5,429 nt of DNA, taken from assembly GCA_020859965.1 (NCBI GenBank), contig JAJBVF010000289.1, positions 1 through 5,429 on the forward strand, in the 5' to 3' direction. Below the pieces are notes generated by a model. That model did no database searches. It saw nothing but the letters and a program-made list of their open reading frames with translations, and was not told the DNA's origin. Positions 5,088-5,429 of this stretch are shown piece after piece. Source of the DNA: Clostridiales bacterium (GTDB lineage Bacteria; Bacillota; Clostridia; Lachnospirales; Lachnospiraceae). Each line of letters begins with the position of its first letter. Within the stretch, counting starts at the first letter, position 1. The position numbers and the translations under genes are program-made.

Positions 5088-5429
5088 AACGAAGTTGACC
5101 CTCGGTAGCTTGTTTGATGGCTCTGGGGGTTTCCCATTGGGTGGATTACTTTCTGGTATTACTCCGATTTGGGCGAGTGAAGTTGAGCCTTTTTGTATTG
5201 CTGTAACGAGAAAGAACTTTCCGAATGTCAAACATTATGGTGATGTATCCGCTATGGACGGCGGCAAAATAGAACCGGTAGACATTATTACCTTCGGCAG
5301 TCCTTGCCAGGATATGTCTATTGCAGGCAAGCGCAGCGGCTTGGGCGGCGAACGTTCAAGCCTTTTCTATGAAGCTGTGCGTATCATAAAAGAAATGAGG
5401 TGTGCGACCAATGGAAAATATCCAAGATA
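5074..5429 (+). CDS. C5-cytosine DNA methyltransferase, N-terminal part (3' end outside window)
   Basis: The ATG at 5074 follows a strong AAAGGAGGT (5060-5068) and overlaps the end of the ParB-methyltransferase gene by 14 nt. The first 118 residues are visible and the frame stays open to the window end. LTLGSLFDGSGGFPLGG (8-24) is motif I for SAM binding, with FDGSGG in place of the more usual FAGxGG. ASEVEPF (34-40) is motif II, YGD (55-57) resembles motif III, and FGSPCQDMSIAGKR (74-87) is motif IV, with catalytic cysteine C78 that attacks cytosine C6. Motifs VI (ENV), VIII (QxRxR) and the target recognition domain lie beyond the window, so the recognised sequence cannot be guessed. It forms a modification cassette with the MetK-like and ParB-methyltransferase genes. 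Confidence 0.93.
   Translation, partial: MEQNKTKLTLGSLFDGSGGFPLGGLLSGITPIWASEVEPFCIAVTRKNFPNVKHYGDVSAMDGGKIEPVDIITFGSPCQDMSIAGKRSGLGGERSSLFYEAVRIIKEMRCATNGKYPR

Overview
The window reads as part of a prophage or temperate phage of a Gram-positive (Firmicutes, Clostridia-like) host. The support is as follows. The Shine-Dalgarno sites are strong AGGAGG-type. The gene order runs helicase, small phage protein, sigma-like late regulator, HNH endonuclease, small terminase. The intergenic DNA is A/T-rich while the genes have moderate GC. Every recognisable gene is on the + strand. No integrase, tRNA, attachment site or CRISPR array is visible, so the species and the chromosomal position cannot be stated.

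Layout. Positions 2-1212 hold the end of the early/replication module: the C-terminal part of an SNF2-type helicase, a 73-residue conserved-type phage protein, and a 141-residue DNA-binding protein with a sigma-70 region 4-like helix-turn-helix that probably controls late genes. The last two are translationally coupled (ATGA). Positions 1213-1929 contain no convincing gene. This stretch holds four 10-bp tandem repeats with a TATAAT box, a first hairpin terminator, about 450 bp of unusual DNA built from GATATA/TATATC and CCTGT words with longer direct repeats, a second terminator that closely resembles the first, and a structured leader.

Positions 1930-3032 are the start of the packaging module: an HNH endonuclease, a 161-bp non-coding gap with stem-loops (a candidate cos/packaging or leader region), and a P27-type small terminase. 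The large terminase is not next. Instead, 3037-5429 hold a tightly packed DNA-modification cassette: a shortened S-adenosylmethionine synthetase (MetK-like, 261 aa), a ParB-domain/DNA methyltransferase fusion, and the start of a C5-cytosine methyltransferase that runs off the window. The gaps or overlaps between these genes are +4, -1 and -14 nt, so they are probably cotranscribed with the small terminase.

Working model (inference): the sigma-like protein activates the promoter at its own 3' end, late transcription passes or is controlled at the two terminators, and the packaging genes are expressed together with enzymes that make SAM and methylate phage DNA, protecting it from host restriction before or during packaging. 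The most interesting points are the pairing of a compact MetK with two methyltransferases between terS and the expected terL, the non-consensus catalytic motifs of the ParB-methyltransferase, and the GATATA-rich region bracketed by twin terminators.
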